DNA of 64,000 nt. Source: Leptospira vanthielii serovar Holland str. Waz Holland = ATCC 700522 (GTDB taxonomy: Bacteria > Spirochaetota > Leptospiria > Leptospirales > Leptospiraceae). The position numbers were made by a program, and so were the translations under genes. The stretch lies in the NCBI RefSeq assembly GCF_000332455.1, contig NZ_AOGY02000065.1, positions 218,589 through 282,588 on the forward strand, read 5' to 3'. Each line of letters begins with the position of its first letter. Position 1 is the first letter of the stretch. This document shows positions 44,374 through 55,176 of the stretch, piece after piece. The notes under the pieces are model-generated. The model worked only from the letters and a program-made list of their open reading frames with translations, was not told the DNA's origin and did not search any database.

Positions 44374-45410
44374 TGTTTTCGCCTGTAAATGGATTCTATC
44401 AAGTTTAGAATCTCAATATTGTCAGAAAGACTGCCTTCCATCGTTTGTTTTTTTCCTGTAATCACTTGAAAGATTTCATCATAAATTCCAATAAACGCAT
44501 TGGCTGTCTCCGGTTTTGGAAACAGAGGTGGCAGAAAGGGAACTAAACTTCGGAATCCTTTGTACAACTTTGAAGTTTCTGATTGATAAAATTGAAAACC
44601 GTCATTAGAACAGATAATTCTGTGGGTATCCGTATGGATGTCGAGTTCAAATTGAAAATAGTTTCTTTCACCCGACACATCTAAAAAAACATCCACACCT
44701 GCTTTGGTTCGAAACCAGGCCACAGCTCTGGATTCGATAGAATTCTTTATTGGTCTTTCTAATTTTGCATCAACTAACTTGGGTTTTCCGAGAAACCAAT
44801 GGATGAGATCTACCGCATGTGTACCATCATGAAGTAAAGGGCCACCACCTAGTTTTGAAAACGCAAGTCCAGGGTTTTTAGCCGAAGTAAATACAGAGGC
44901 GCGAATGGATTTTATGTTCCCAAATTTCCCTTTCGTTAGTTGGTCTTTTACAAATTGATAACTGGGATGATACCTTCTTTCATGGTTGATCCAAATTCGG
45001 GTTTTGTGTTTTTTTGCAAGTTTTTGAATTCGTTTGGCCCCGGATTCTGTGAGTGCCACTGGTTTTTCAATGAGAAGATTGGGAATCCCTTGTCGGATGC
45101 AGTGTTTGGCCCAGTCTTCATGGTTGTTGCTGGGAGTGGAAATGACAGCTAATTGAATGGATTTTGGTAGGGTCACTTTCGTGGGATCGGGGTTTACGAT
45201 TTCTGTTTTTGTTTTCCAAAAGGATTGAAAGGACTCACATTTTTCGGGATTGGTATCTAACCCCAAAACAAATTCAAACCGATCCTTTCCCCATTCGGAG
45301 GTCAGAACACCCATATGAGTGCAGGGTTTTTTGCGAAATGGATCCGTTTCTAAACTGGAACAAATCCGTCCTAGGCCAATCAGGATGGTTTTGATTTTGG
45401 ATCGTTTCAT
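44370..45410 (-). CDS. Gfo/Idh/MocA-family NAD(P)-dependent oxidoreductase
   Basis: A 346-residue cytoplasmic enzyme. An N-terminal Rossmann fold (ILIGLGRICSS; AVISTPSNNHEDWAK; LIEKPVALTESG with the catalytic-site Lys) precedes the alpha/beta C-terminal domain, where GGGPLLHDGTHAVDLIHWF carries the typical Asp/His pair. Members oxidise or reduce sugars and sugar-nucleotide derivatives. The glycine-rich loop GLGRIC is slightly atypical. It is the first gene of the oxidoreductase-UbiB-lspA operon, divergent from murF. The substrate is not predictable. Confidence 0.88.
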   Translation of the reverse strand: MKRSKIKTILIGLGRICSSLETDPFRKKPCTHMGVLTSEWGKDRFEFVLGLDTNPEKCESFQSFWKTKTEIVNPDPTKVTLPKSIQLAVISTPSNNHEDWAKHCIRQGIPNLLIEKPVALTESGAKRIQKLAKKHKTRIWINHERRYHPSYQFVKDQLTKGKFGNIKSIRASVFTSAKNPGLAFSKLGGGPLLHDGTHAVDLIHWFLGKPKLVDAKLERPIKNSIESRAVAWFRTKAGVDVFLDVSGERNYFQFELDIHTDTHRIICSNDGFQFYQSETSKLYKGFRSLVPFLPPLFPKPETANAFIGIYDEIFQVITGKKQTMEGSLSDNIEILNLIESIYRRKQ

Positions 45411-45430
45411 TTATCTTTTTCTTCCAAATC

Positions 45431-45447
45431 TTTCTTTCTGAAAGAAA
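45431..45447. promoter_or_regulatory. Inverted repeat in the murF / oxidoreductase divergent region
   Basis: TTTCTTTC (45431-45438) and GAAAGAAA (45440-45447) form a perfect 8-base palindrome with a one-base centre in the 51-base space between the two divergent starts. It might be an operator; purine/pyrimidine tracts of this kind also occur by chance in this AT-rich DNA. Confidence 0.3.
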
Positions 45448-45461
45448 CTGGCGTAGAAGCT

Positions 45462-46841
45462 ATGATCGCACCATTTGAATATTCCCTGTCAACTATTCTA
45501 AGTTTGTTTTCCAAAGACCCACATTGGGACCGGACAGACAATCCAACTTTTCGATGGATCACAACCTCTTCTGCTGAAGCCAAGTCTAGGTCTTTGTTTG
45601 TTCCCTTACGAGGAACAAGGGACGGTCATGAATTTATCCCTGATGCCTTATCGAAAGGGGCACTTGCCTTTCTATGCGAAAAAAACCATCCCATCTTAAA
45701 AAAACTTTCCGATGCCGATCAGTCGAAGGCGATTTTTGTTCCCGATTGTTTACAGGCATTGGGAGTGCTTTCTCGGTATCATAGAATTAGATTTAGACCC
45801 ATCATTCTTGCCGTCACTGGATCATCAGGAAAAACAACCACAAAGGATTTGTTAGGTGGCTTATTTGGTTTTTTGAATCGAAAATCCTTTGTGGTTACAG
45901 AAAAAAATTATAACAATGAAATCGGACTTCCCTTTACTTTGTTTCGGATTACCGAAGAAACTCGAGTGGTAATTTGTGAATTAGGGATGAACCATAGAGG
46001 AGAAATTGCTAGACTCTCCCGGATCGCTGAGCCTACACATGCTCTCATTACAAATATTGGTTCGGCACATATTGAAAACCTGAAATCAAGAGAAGCCATT
46101 GCCGAAGAAAAAATAGATATCATCAGTGGAATGCGAGAAAATTCAGTAATCTTTGTTCCCGACGATTTGGAGTTTTTGAATCGTGTGAAATTGAGAGCTA
46201 AAAAACAAAAGATAAAGGTTTTGGTTTGGACTCATAAAGAAAAACCGAATTTAAAAATCAAAAAAATAGAACCAAATGGATTTCGCCTGGAATGGAAGGG
46301 AAAAGAAATCCATTGGAAACTCCCTGGTTCTAAACTTCTTTCCAATGTGCGCGGAATGTTAGCTGTCGGAACTCATTTTGGAATCAATCCGGACCAAATT
46401 GCAAAAACAATTCAAAATTACAAAAGCCCTGACAAACGATTGAATATCAATAAGGGTTACTATACCATCATTGATGATTGTTATAATGCCAATCCTGAAT
46501 CCATGCTTTCTAGCATTGGAGCAGCAGTACAATTTGCCGGTAATAAAAATATTGTTTGGATTTTAGGTTCGATGAAGGAGCTCGGGAAGTTTTCCAAATA
46601 CTATCATGAAGAGGTGGGAAAAGAAATCCAAAGGAGTGGCAAAGGTATCTTACTTGGGTTTGGCGAAGAAACAAAACCTATGGTGAAAAAAGTGCATGGA
46701 GCCCAATGTTTTACCGAAATGGATGAACTCATCCAATTTGTGAAATCGAATGTTCCCAAAAATTCTGTTTTACTCGTTAAGGGATCTAGGTCTATGAAAA
46801 TGGAAAGAATTGTACAAGCCTTAGAAACATTTAAGGGTTGA
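45462..46841 (+). CDS. murF: UDP-MurNAc-tripeptide:D-Ala-D-Ala ligase
   Basis: A 459-residue Mur ligase that adds D-Ala-D-Ala to complete the UDP-MurNAc-pentapeptide. Visible motifs: ATP loop AVTGSSGKTTTKDLLGG, KNYNNEIGLPFTLF and VICELGMNHRGEIARL, which distinguish MurF from other Mur ligases, and DDCYNANPESM in the C-terminal half. It lies apart from the dcw cluster that follows and heads a rightward operon with purE and purK. Confidence 0.95.
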   Translation: MIAPFEYSLSTILSLFSKDPHWDRTDNPTFRWITTSSAEAKSRSLFVPLRGTRDGHEFIPDALSKGALAFLCEKNHPILKKLSDADQSKAIFVPDCLQALGVLSRYHRIRFRPIILAVTGSSGKTTTKDLLGGLFGFLNRKSFVVTEKNYNNEIGLPFTLFRITEETRVVICELGMNHRGEIARLSRIAEPTHALITNIGSAHIENLKSREAIAEEKIDIISGMRENSVIFVPDDLEFLNRVKLRAKKQKIKVLVWTHKEKPNLKIKKIEPNGFRLEWKGKEIHWKLPGSKLLSNVRGMLAVGTHFGINPDQIAKTIQNYKSPDKRLNINKGYYTIIDDCYNANPESMLSSIGAAVQFAGNKNIVWILGSMKELGKFSKYYHEEVGKEIQRSGKGILLGFGEETKPMVKKVHGAQCFTEMDELIQFVKSNVPKNSVLLVKGSRSMKMERIVQALETFKG

Positions 46842-46871
46842 TGAAGAATTGGCCTTTCCTAGATTACACGT

Positions 46872-47369
46872 ATGCCTACAAATCTACCAAAAGTAGCTGT
46901 CATTATGGGTTCCCATTCCGATTGGGAAACCATGAAAGAAGCCTGCGATATTTTGACAGAGTTTGGAATCCCTTTTGAAAAAGAAATTGTATCAGCACAC
47001 CGTTCTCCCGAACGGATGGTTGAGTTTGCAAAATCAGCAAAACAGAATGGATTTGGTGTGATTATTGCGGGTGCCGGTGGTGCTGCCCATTTGCCCGGAA
47101 TGACAGCGTCGCTCACCACATTGCCAGTATTAGGTGTTCCTGTGCAGTCGAAGGCACTAAATGGAATGGATAGTTTATTATCGATTGTACAGATGCCGAA
47201 AGGTGTCCCTGTTGCCACGTTAGCAATCGGAACGAGTGGTGCTGCCAACGCAGGGTTACTTGCGGTTCGTATCCTTTCTTTACTCGACCCGGCATTACAC
47301 AAAAAATTAGAATCTTATGCAGACAACAATCGTAAGTTAGCACTTTCTAAAAATGACCAACTTATCTAA
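46872..47369 (+). CDS. purE: N5-carboxyaminoimidazole ribonucleotide mutase
   Basis: A 165-residue class I PurE, which converts N5-CAIR to CAIR in purine synthesis. [17 protein letters not shown] is the substrate-binding N-terminus, [10 protein letters not shown] holds the catalytic His, and [14 protein letters not shown] is the second conserved loop. The presence of purK next to it confirms the two-step bacterial route. No clear Shine-Dalgarno sequence. Its end overlaps purK by 17 bases. Confidence 0.97.
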   Translation: MPTNLPKVAVIMGSHSDWETMKEACDILTEFGIPFEKEIVSAHRSPERMVEFAKSAKQNGFGVIIAGAGGAAHLPGMTASLTTLPVLGVPVQSKALNGMDSLLSIVQMPKGVPVATLAIGTSGAANAGLLAVRILSLLDPALHKKLESYADNNRKLALSKNDQLI

Positions 47370-48483
47370 AGAAAATCAGAATCTAAAAATAGGTGTTTTG
47401 GGCTCAGGCCAACTCGGACAGATGATGTGTTTAGAGGCCCTTCCTCTAGGTTATGATTTTTATTGTTATTCACCAGACGAGGATTCTCCCTCAGAAAAGG
47501 CGGGAGCCCGTGCTTCCATTGGTTTTTATGAGGACTTATCCAGTTTAAAAACATTTCTTTCGAAAATTGATGTTTTAAGTTTCGAATTTGAAAACATTCC
47601 CAAATCTACTTTAGAGTATCTGGAATCCCAAACAAAACAAATCCAGATTTTTCCACCCCCGAGGGCACTGGTCATTGCCCAAGACCGGTATTTAGAAAAG
47701 ACTCATTTTCGGAAGTTAGGATTTCGCACTGCCGATTTTTTTCACCTAACAAAAGACACTGCAAAGTTTGAAATCGCCATCACCTTCCCATGGATCATCA
47801 AAACACTTCGTTTTGGGTATGATGGAAAAGGTCAGGTAAAAGTTAAGGATGAAAACGAATACAAAAACTTTTTAGACAAAGCCTTTGTAAGTGGAAATGA
47901 AGAGTATCTTGTAGAGGAAGTGATTCCCTTTCAAAAGGAAATCAGTATCATCCTCACTCGTTTCCAAAATGGGGAAATTGTATGTTACGGGGCTGTAGAA
48001 AATGAACACAAAAATCATATTTTAGATCTCTCTATTTATCCTGCCCGAATTCCAGCAAGCCTGAACCTGGAGGCCACTGAGATGGCTTCCAAACTCGCGG
48101 AGACTTTGGGTTATGTGGGAACCATGGGTGTGGAATTCTTTCTAAATGAAAACCATATCTATCTTAATGAATTTGCTCCGAGACCGCATAACACGGGACA
48201 TTTCACTCAAGACTGTCAAAGTTTTTCACAATTTCATTTGCATGTCTCTGCTATAACAGGAAATTTTCCCCCAACCGATGTTAGACCCAGACCTACGTTG
48301 ATGAAAAATATTCTAGGAAATGAATACAAAGAGAGTTTGGCTATAGCCCGTTCTCTTCTAAAAGACGATAGATACCAATTGCATCTTTATGGAAAACGGG
48401 AAGCAAAAATAGGAAGAAAAATGGGGCATATCAATTTTAAAGGAAATTTAGAAGAGGTAAATCCCCTCTTCCATGACCTATAA
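47353..48483 (+). CDS. purK: N5-carboxyaminoimidazole ribonucleotide synthase
   Basis: A 376-residue ATP-grasp enzyme making N5-CAIR from AIR, bicarbonate and [20 protein letters not shown] is the N-terminal signature; ATP-grasp blocks include [15 protein letters not shown] and the metal-binding [18 protein letters not shown]. It feeds PurE. The gene ends with the base immediately before the convergent murC stop, leaving no intergenic space. Confidence 0.96.
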   Translation: MTNLSKENQNLKIGVLGSGQLGQMMCLEALPLGYDFYCYSPDEDSPSEKAGARASIGFYEDLSSLKTFLSKIDVLSFEFENIPKSTLEYLESQTKQIQIFPPPRALVIAQDRYLEKTHFRKLGFRTADFFHLTKDTAKFEIAITFPWIIKTLRFGYDGKGQVKVKDENEYKNFLDKAFVSGNEEYLVEEVIPFQKEISIILTRFQNGEIVCYGAVENEHKNHILDLSIYPARIPASLNLEATEMASKLAETLGYVGTMGVEFFLNENHIYLNEFAPRPHNTGHFTQDCQSFSQFHLHVSAITGNFPPTDVRPRPTLMKNILGNEYKESLAIARSLLKDDRYQLHLYGKREAKIGRKMGHINFKGNLEEVNPLFHDL

Positions 48484-49905
48484 CTACGATTTGTCTTCTA
48501 ATAATTGAAGGCCCCAGTCTCGCACATTCCCAGCGCCTAAACAAAGTAACATGTCCCCTTTTTTCAATTTAGACTTGATAGAGATTAAATCCAAATCTAT
48601 TTCCCCTTTTAAGAACTCTACATTCTTAATTTCAAGAAAAGGTAAAAAGGATTCATGAGTGATTCCTGGAATGGATGGTTCCCCTGCGGAATAGATGGGT
48701 AAAATCATTAAGTGTTCTGCAAGAGAAAGAGACTCTGCCAGCTCTTTTAATAACAATTGTGTGCGAGTGTAACGATGAGGTTGGAAAAGAACAACAAACC
48801 TTCCGTTTGATTTCAATTTGTTTTTTAACGAACGAATGACCATGGCAATTTCTGTGGGATGGTGACCGTAGTCGTCCATCACGGTGACCCCATTCCAAAT
48901 TCCTAAAATTTCTTGCCTTCGCTTAGCGCCAATATAACGAGAAAGGATACCCGCTGCTACTTCAGGAGAAACTCCTGCTATAAAAGCGCCGACCAAAGCC
49001 ACAAGGCCATTGGTCAGATAATGAACCCCAGGATAGGGTAATTGTAAAGTTAGGGAAGTAAATCCAGGAAAATCAAATTCCAAAACATCCTCTTTGATCT
49101 GATATAGTATCACAATGAGTTGGTTTCCGAGTTTTGATTCTAAAGAATGATACCAATCCGACTCTTTATCTTTTTTTTCCATACAGAGATAGAGGTGGAA
49201 ATCTGGAGAAAAATGAATGTCCTTAGTTTTATGTATGAGAACATCCCGAATCCCAGGATCATTGGCAAACAATACGGCATCACCGGCAGTGCCAAAAGAA
49301 ATATATTCAAAAAAGGCATCTTCTAAACGTTCTCGGGTTTTGTAATAATCCAAGTGGTCATTGTCAATATTAGTCAATAGACGGATGGAAGCTTTGTGGC
49401 CAAGAAAGGTTCCGTCAGATTCATCGGATTCGTAAACGGCAAATTTTCCACCACCGATCTTTCCCCCTCGCTTTTCCAAAAGACTCGTGTCGCCGCCTAT
49501 CATAATGGTAGGGTCCATCCCCAATTCTGTGAGAATTTGAGAAACCATGGTGGTCGTAGATGTTTTTCCATGACTGCCGGCAACGGAAATGGATTTTTGG
49601 TTGGAAACCAAAAGATGCATAAATTCTGATCTATGTTTTAGAGGAATATTTTTGTTTTTAATTTCATCAAACACTTGTTTGTGTTTGTCGTTGATTGCAG
49701 AACTATACACTACCATCTCGATTCCCTCTAAAGGAATCTGTTCGATATTGTTTTGAATGGTAGCCCCGCGTTCTTGTAAGTACCGAGTTGTTTCAGAGTT
49801 TTTTTTGTCGTAACCAAAAACCGATAGTTTTAAGTCGAGTGCCATATGAGCAAGACTCGACATTCCACTTCCACCAATTCCCAAAAATAAAATAGGACCT
49901 TTCAT
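48484..49905 (-). CDS. murC: UDP-N-acetylmuramate:L-alanine ligase
   Basis: A 473-residue Mur ligase adding L-Ala to UDP-MurNAc. The N-terminal domain begins ILFLGIGGSGMSSLAHM; the ATP loop is SVAGSHGKTSTTTMVSQIL; YESDESDGTFL and DDYGHHPTEI are MurC-specific. It is the last gene of the dcw operon, 22 bases after murG, and ends directly against purK on the other strand. Confidence 0.97.
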   Translation of the reverse strand: MKGPILFLGIGGSGMSSLAHMALDLKLSVFGYDKKNSETTRYLQERGATIQNNIEQIPLEGIEMVVYSSAINDKHKQVFDEIKNKNIPLKHRSEFMHLLVSNQKSISVAGSHGKTSTTTMVSQILTELGMDPTIMIGGDTSLLEKRGGKIGGGKFAVYESDESDGTFLGHKASIRLLTNIDNDHLDYYKTRERLEDAFFEYISFGTAGDAVLFANDPGIRDVLIHKTKDIHFSPDFHLYLCMEKKDKESDWYHSLESKLGNQLIVILYQIKEDVLEFDFPGFTSLTLQLPYPGVHYLTNGLVALVGAFIAGVSPEVAAGILSRYIGAKRRQEILGIWNGVTVMDDYGHHPTEIAMVIRSLKNKLKSNGRFVVLFQPHRYTRTQLLLKELAESLSLAEHLMILPIYSAGEPSIPGITHESFLPFLEIKNVEFLKGEIDLDLISIKSKLKKGDMLLCLGAGNVRDWGLQLLEDKS

Positions 49906-49927
49906 TGTTTTAAAACTTCAATTTCTG

Positions 49928-51004
49928 TTAATGAAAAAAATAGGAAACCGTTTGGTATGCTGCATTCACATTGGAAAGTGCTAAAGAGGTATGTCCCATT
50001 TCTCGGAGAATTTCAGAATGGTCCTTCCATCCGAGTAAAATCTGCACAAGCCTTGTTGGATCTTCTGAAGTGGAATGAATGGTCACCGCAGCACCTTGTG
50101 ATTCTATATAATTTGCATTTTCCTTTTGGTGGTTGTCTGCGGCATAAGGATAGGGAATGAGAATCATCGGTAAACCAAATACCAAACATTCAGCAAGCAC
50201 TCCGGCACCCGACCTTGCAACAACTATATTTGCCCATTCATAATTGGGTTTCATATCATTTGCATAAGAAATGATTTCTGCATCACCCACTGATTTACGT
50301 TTGGTTTCTTCATACAAAGAAGTTCCTGTTAACAAACGAAATTTATACTTGTTTGCAATATCAGGATTTTCCATTGCTTTTAGAATCATTTGGTTGAGTT
50401 GCCTTGCCCCTTGAGACCCACCAAGAACGAGAACATTTACGGTATTCTTTTTTCCTTCATGTAAGTTTTCATTTTGTCGGATATTTAAGTTTATTGGAAT
50501 CACGCGCCTGCGAATGGGATTTCCAATGGTTTTGCCAGAAATAGAATAGCCTTCCGTTAAAGGAAAACTGAAAGCGAGTTTTTCTGAAAACCTTGCAAAG
50601 ATCCGAGTGATTTTTCCTGGAACACAATTTTGTTCACAAAGATATAATTTCTTTCGAAATAGAATGGCATAGAGGATGGCAGGAAGACTCGAATACCCTC
50701 CCATCCCAATCACTGCCCTTACTTTCAACTGATGGAAGAGCAAAATCGTTTTAAAAAAAGGATATAAGAATAAAAGCGGATAAACTAATGTTCTTAAACC
50801 ACCTAACTGTGGAACATTATGCCAAAGGACAGGACAAGGTGGATTTAAAAGATCAGGATTGTCTTTGTTACGCACAAGGGAATGCAGATACACCGCATCG
50901 AATCCAAATGTGGATATCTTCTCAGCCAAAACTTCAGCAAGTGCCACTCCTGGCGATATATGTCCACCAGTTCCACCAGCAGCAATTAATACGGATCCAC
51001 TCAT
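49928..51004 (-). CDS. murG: Lipid II-forming GlcNAc transferase
   Basis: A 358-residue GT28 glycosyltransferase at the inner face of the membrane that adds GlcNAc to lipid I. IAAGGTGGHISPGVALAE is the glycine-rich acceptor loop; VIGMGGYSSLPAILYA and VLVLGGSQGARQLNQMI are conserved, and ARSGAGVLAECLVFGLPMIL is the UDP-GlcNAc site. It overlaps ftsW by 4 bases. Confidence 0.97.
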   Translation of the reverse strand: MSGSVLIAAGGTGGHISPGVALAEVLAEKISTFGFDAVYLHSLVRNKDNPDLLNPPCPVLWHNVPQLGGLRTLVYPLLFLYPFFKTILLFHQLKVRAVIGMGGYSSLPAILYAILFRKKLYLCEQNCVPGKITRIFARFSEKLAFSFPLTEGYSISGKTIGNPIRRRVIPINLNIRQNENLHEGKKNTVNVLVLGGSQGARQLNQMILKAMENPDIANKYKFRLLTGTSLYEETKRKSVGDAEIISYANDMKPNYEWANIVVARSGAGVLAECLVFGLPMILIPYPYAADNHQKENANYIESQGAAVTIHSTSEDPTRLVQILLGWKDHSEILREMGHTSLALSNVNAAYQTVSYFFH

Positions 51005-52149
51005 AATACCAAATTCTCTTTACTCGTGATGTTGGCAAGAATTCCGAATAGGATAAAAATTGTAATGAGGGACGATCCTCCATAACTTAAGAAAGGTAAG
51101 GAAATTCCAGTAACAGGGACAATCCCAGTCACAACAAATAGATTCAAAATGGTTTGGAAACCAAAGAGGATGAGAATCCCTGATCCCAAAAAGAATCCTA
51201 GTTTGTCCTTTAAACGCTTCAGTAAAAAATAGATTCTGACAAAAAGAAAAATCACAACAGAGAGAAATAACAAAAAACCAAAAAATCCAAAATCCTCAAC
51301 AAAGGATGCCATCACAAAATCAGTATGACTATAGGCCAAATATCGGTGGGCATAACCGGAACCTACGGGGCGACCAAAACTTCCACCATCAAAGAAGGCA
51401 CGAAAACTGGTCACAAGTTGGTGGCCTTCATCAAATCGAAATTTATAAGGATCAAGCCAAATTTCTAAACGTTTTTTTCTATAACCGACTTGGGTCACAA
51501 GAACTACAAGGAGAGGCAAAACAGAAGCGCCTAAGATAAAAAGCCGCTTCATGGGAAACCCAGCAAGGAGTACAAAGAAAAATAAAACAAGGAGGAGCTC
51601 AATCGTTGTACCAAACGCAGGTTCGATGACAATCAGAACTAATGTGGCAAAAATCAAAAGTACTGAGACAATTTTCTTTCTGTCCCATTTTACTTTTTTG
51701 AAATCAAAATTATAAAAAAAATAAGAGGAAAAGAGTAAAAGACTAATCTTTGAAAATTCGGAAGGTTGGATTTGGACTCCGCCAATTTGGATCCAACGAT
51801 TGAAACTCCTTCCATAACTAGTTCCCACTGATTTTCCGAGGCCTGGGATAAAAACTGAGATTAGTAATAACAAACTAAAAACAGAAAATAAAAAAGACCA
51901 ACGCACCAGAAATTGGTAAGGAATTTGACTGAAAATTAAAAAACTAAATACACCAAGAATCCCCCATAACAATTGTTTATTTAGGTAATAATTAGGATCA
52001 GAAAACTCACGTTCGGCGGGAATGACAGAGGCACTGTACATAATGACAATGCCCATTCCAAATAAAAAAAAGATTCCGTACAATACTGGCCCGTCAAACC
52101 TCGAGTTTCCAAATCGAAAGAGGTTTTGTATTGACCTGTAGATTTCCAT
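51001..52149 (-). CDS. ftsW: SEDS peptidoglycan polymerase / division protein FtsW
   Basis: A 382-residue membrane protein with about ten TM helices. SEDS signatures include IGGVQIQPSEFSKISLLL and the C-terminal GIVPVTGISLPFLSYGGSS. SEDS proteins polymerise lipid II with a class B PBP. Its place between mraY and murG supports FtsW rather than RodA. The expected partner, ftsI, is absent from this cluster. Confidence 0.93.
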   Translation of the reverse strand: MEIYRSIQNLFRFGNSRFDGPVLYGIFFLFGMGIVIMYSASVIPAEREFSDPNYYLNKQLLWGILGVFSFLIFSQIPYQFLVRWSFLFSVFSLLLLISVFIPGLGKSVGTSYGRSFNRWIQIGGVQIQPSEFSKISLLLFSSYFFYNFDFKKVKWDRKKIVSVLLIFATLVLIVIEPAFGTTIELLLVLFFFVLLAGFPMKRLFILGASVLPLLVVLVTQVGYRKKRLEIWLDPYKFRFDEGHQLVTSFRAFFDGGSFGRPVGSGYAHRYLAYSHTDFVMASFVEDFGFFGFLLFLSVVIFLFVRIYFLLKRLKDKLGFFLGSGILILFGFQTILNLFVVTGIVPVTGISLPFLSYGGSSLITIFILFGILANITSKENLVL

Positions 52150-52172
52150 AACTGTTGTCTAACCGTGATCGC

Positions 52173-53285
52173 CTATTGGATCTTAAGGGTAGATAAAGTA
52201 ATGATAGCAAGGATGATTCCGATGATCCAAAAACGAATCACTACTTTTTCTTCCGACCAACCTGACAATTCAAAATGGTGGTGTAAAGGAGCCATCTTAA
52301 AGATTCGTTTTCCCGTCAGTTTGAATGACCCAACTTGTAAGATCACACTCACTGCCTCTGCCACAAAAATTCCTCCAAGGATCACAAGAAGGATTTCTTT
52401 TTTTAACATAATGGCAACAAGACCAAGGGTCGAACCAAGAAATAAGGAACCCGTATCTCCCATAAACACTTGAGCCGGATGGCAATTGAACCACAAAAAT
52501 CCAAGTAAGGCACCAGAAAGTCCTGCAAGGAAAACCGCATATTCATGAGATCCAGGAAGGTAAGGAATGTGCAAATAGTTTGCGGCAGAGGGAGTGCCGG
52601 ATACATAAGAAATAAGCGCGAAGGTTGCCGTTGCAATCACAACCGTTCCCGAAGCAAGTCCATCGAGTCCATCGGTAAGGTTGACTGCATGAGAACTTCC
52701 AATTAACACGATGATGGCGAAGGGAACTGCCAAGAATCCTAAATTCCAAACAGGACCTTTTACAAATGGTAAAAACAAATCGGTGATAGTAAATACGATC
52801 CCTTTGGTAGCGACCACATTGGATTTCCCGGTAAAGTAAAAGTAAAGAGTAGTGATAGATACAGCAAAGAAGATGGTCACAAGGAATTTGGTTTTTGCCC
52901 TCATCCCCCCTTTGATTTTTTTTACCGACTTCATATAATCGTCCGTAAAACCTAAACCTGCAAATAGAATGGCAGAGACAAGCAGTAATAAAACATTTAA
53001 ATTGGAGAGATTTCCCCATAACAGAGTGGAGACGGTCAGCGATAAAATCATAATGAGGCCCCCCATGGTAGGAGTTCCCGATTTGGCAGCATGAGACTGA
53101 GGTCCATCGTTACGGACAGATTCTCGAAACTTTAAGGAAAGAAGAAAGGAAATCAAAACCTTACCAAAAAGAAAGGTGATAAACATAGAGGTAAGCCCCG
53201 CCATCATGGCACGGAGGGTAACATAACTAAAAACTCTAAGGAAACCATAATCGTTTCCGAACGATTCATAAATCCACTGGAACAT
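52173..53285 (-). CDS. mraY: Phospho-MurNAc-pentapeptide translocase
   Basis: A 370-residue ten-TM enzyme that makes lipid I from UDP-MurNAc-pentapeptide and undecaprenyl phosphate. [24 protein letters not shown] (catalytic aspartates), [23 protein letters not shown] and [12 protein letters not shown] are all present and in the normal order. It lies between murE and ftsW, 17 bases from murE and 23 from ftsW. Confidence 0.97.
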   Translation of the reverse strand: MFQWIYESFGNDYGFLRVFSYVTLRAMMAGLTSMFITFLFGKVLISFLLSLKFRESVRNDGPQSHAAKSGTPTMGGLIMILSLTVSTLLWGNLSNLNVLLLLVSAILFAGLGFTDDYMKSVKKIKGGMRAKTKFLVTIFFAVSITTLYFYFTGKSNVVATKGIVFTITDLFLPFVKGPVWNLGFLAVPFAIIVLIGSSHAVNLTDGLDGLASGTVVIATATFALISYVSGTPSAANYLHIPYLPGSHEYAVFLAGLSGALLGFLWFNCHPAQVFMGDTGSLFLGSTLGLVAIMLKKEILLVILGGIFVAEAVSVILQVGSFKLTGKRIFKMAPLHHHFELSGWSEEKVVIRFWIIGIILAIITLSTLKIQ

Positions 53286-53302
53286 TCTACTTCCCCTTTC
53301 GA

Positions 53303-54823
53303 CTAAAGTCCTAAATTTTGAAAAGCATTCTCTATCTCTTCAAAATCGACAAATTTTGATTTTTCTTTTCCTATGATTTGGTAGGTTTCGTGGCCTTTTC
53401 CGGCAACCACCAAAATCCCATCTCGGTCGAGGAGTCCAACGGCTCTTTGAATCGCCACTCTTCGGTCTGTGATTTTTTCATACCTTTGGAATCCCCGAGA
53501 AAATCCCGATTCAATTTCATCCAAAATTGTTTCAGGAGATTCTGTTCTTGGATTGTCTGAAGTGAGAATAACGAAATCTGCAAAAGTTTCAGCAATGCGA
53601 GCCATTTGCGGTCGTTTGGTGCGGTCCCGATCCCCACCACAACCAAATAGACAAATGATTTGTTTGGGAGCAATTTCCACACAACTCTTTAAGATATTTT
53701 CTAAGGCATCCGGTGTGTGGGCATAATCCACTACCGCAATCCGAGTCCTGTCAGGAAAGGGAACCACATGAAAACGACCGGGAACCGTAGGGATTTTTTC
53801 CAAACAAGAAATCACTTCCTCCCATGGAAATCCCAACTCATAAGCAATGGCTAAGGCAAAGGAAGTATTGAATACATTGAAATTACCAAGTAAGTTTGTT
53901 TTGATACTACGGACTTCGATGAAGGGCAGGTTCTTTGCTTTTTTATGAAAACGATATTCACTTCCCAAAAGAGAAAGTTTTGTATTTGTATAATTGAACT
54001 CACCCGATTTTCCCAAAATAAAAACAGGAGATTTTAATTTGGCATCGGCGATTCGTTTGATCATTGCCGTTCCGTAAGAGACATCTCCGGCAACGAGTCC
54101 AAATTTATTTTTTACAGAGGATTGTTCTAAGAGTTGGAATATTTTGAACTTACTTTCAAAATATTCTTCCATATCAGGATGAAAGTCCAAATGATCTTGC
54201 GTTAGGTTCGTAAATCCAGCACAAGTGATTTCCAGGCCCGCCACCCGTCCCAGTTTCAATCCATGGCTACTCATTTCGATAAACACATATTCGATTCCCT
54301 CTTCTAACATTTGTTTGAGAAGAAGGTTGAGAGAAGATGCATCGGGAGTAGTATAACCTGATTCTAAAATCCGATCCATAATTTGGATTTGTACAGTTCC
54401 AATGAGAGCTGCGTTTTTCCCAACTTTTCTTGCTAGGTGGAAAAGGATGAAAGTTAAGGAGGTTTTGCCATTGGTTCCCGTGATGGCCACAAGTTTCATT
54501 TTTTTTGCAGGATTACCCGCAAGTAAACAAGCTATTTTGCCGTGAGCTTCTCCCACAGCTTCTTCTGTTTCAAGGATGGCAGAAAAAAGTTCCAACCCTT
54601 TTAATTTCAATTGTCGTTTGGAAACAAGGATTACCTTAGACCCAAGTTCCTCTGCCATCTTAAGGAAGGATTCTTGTTTTTCGTTTGTCTCTTCTGGGAG
54701 AACAAAGATATCATTGGGTTTTAGTTTGCGGCTATCTCCCCAGATATAATCAACTTCCAAAGAACTTTCCCCTTTGATGAGTTTTACATCGGGAATCCGT
54801 TTGATGATTTCTGATAGTTTCAT
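53303..54823 (-). CDS. murE: UDP-MurNAc-L-Ala-D-Glu:meso-diaminopimelate ligase
   Basis: A 506-residue Mur ligase adding the third stem residue. The ATP loop is [24 protein letters not shown] and LTQDHLDFH are MurE-like. [12 protein letters not shown] holds the DNPR motif that selects meso-diaminopimelate, so the peptidoglycan is predicted to be DAP-type rather than ornithine- or lysine-type. It overlaps the ftsL-like gene by 4 bases. Confidence 0.96.
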   Translation of the reverse strand: MKLSEIIKRIPDVKLIKGESSLEVDYIWGDSRKLKPNDIFVLPEETNEKQESFLKMAEELGSKVILVSKRQLKLKGLELFSAILETEEAVGEAHGKIACLLAGNPAKKMKLVAITGTNGKTSLTFILFHLARKVGKNAALIGTVQIQIMDRILESGYTTPDASSLNLLLKQMLEEGIEYVFIEMSSHGLKLGRVAGLEITCAGFTNLTQDHLDFHPDMEEYFESKFKIFQLLEQSSVKNKFGLVAGDVSYGTAMIKRIADAKLKSPVFILGKSGEFNYTNTKLSLLGSEYRFHKKAKNLPFIEVRSIKTNLLGNFNVFNTSFALAIAYELGFPWEEVISCLEKIPTVPGRFHVVPFPDRTRIAVVDYAHTPDALENILKSCVEIAPKQIICLFGCGGDRDRTKRPQMARIAETFADFVILTSDNPRTESPETILDEIESGFSRGFQRYEKITDRRVAIQRAVGLLDRDGILVVAGKGHETYQIIGKEKSKFVDFEEIENAFQNLGL

Positions 54824-55176
54824 TTTTTTTCGGTAAGTCCCTCTTCTGGGATGGGTGGGAGCTCTATCGTCACTGTGCGATTCCCAAGGCTTATGGGAAG
54901 AAATTGGTAGGTTCTGCGGTAAAGTGTTTCAATTCGTTCAGCGGAAGTATAAGCCACAATTCCGATTTTTAATTCATCATTTTTTCTTTTCAGTTCTTCT
55001 TTGGCGGAAGTCCTTTCGTGAATTTGGCGTGTGAGTCTTGCTTTCTCCAAACCTTGCCAAACAATGGAATAAAAAAAGACAAGGAAAGGAAATAAAACCA
55101 CCATGGGTTTCAATGGAGAAAAAAAGCCAAGAACCAGTTCTGGTATGTTCCTAATTTTTCCTTTCATCGTTCCCAT
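54820..55176 (-). CDS. FtsL-like division protein
   Basis: A 118-residue bitopic membrane protein: short basic cytoplasmic start, one TM helix ([19 protein letters not shown]), then a coiled coil ([20 protein letters not shown]) and a proline-rich tail. Sequence in this family is poorly conserved, but topology and place directly between rsmH and murE match FtsL. It would bridge FtsB/FtsQ to the FtsWI synthase. Two ATGs (55176, 55167) are possible; both overlap the end of rsmH. The call is mainly by synteny. Confidence 0.75.
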   Translation of the reverse strand: MGTMKGKIRNIPELVLGFFSPLKPMVVLFPFLVFFYSIVWQGLEKARLTRQIHERTSAKEELKRKNDELKIGIVAYTSAERIETLYRRTYQFLPISLGNRTVTIELPPIPEEGLTEKK

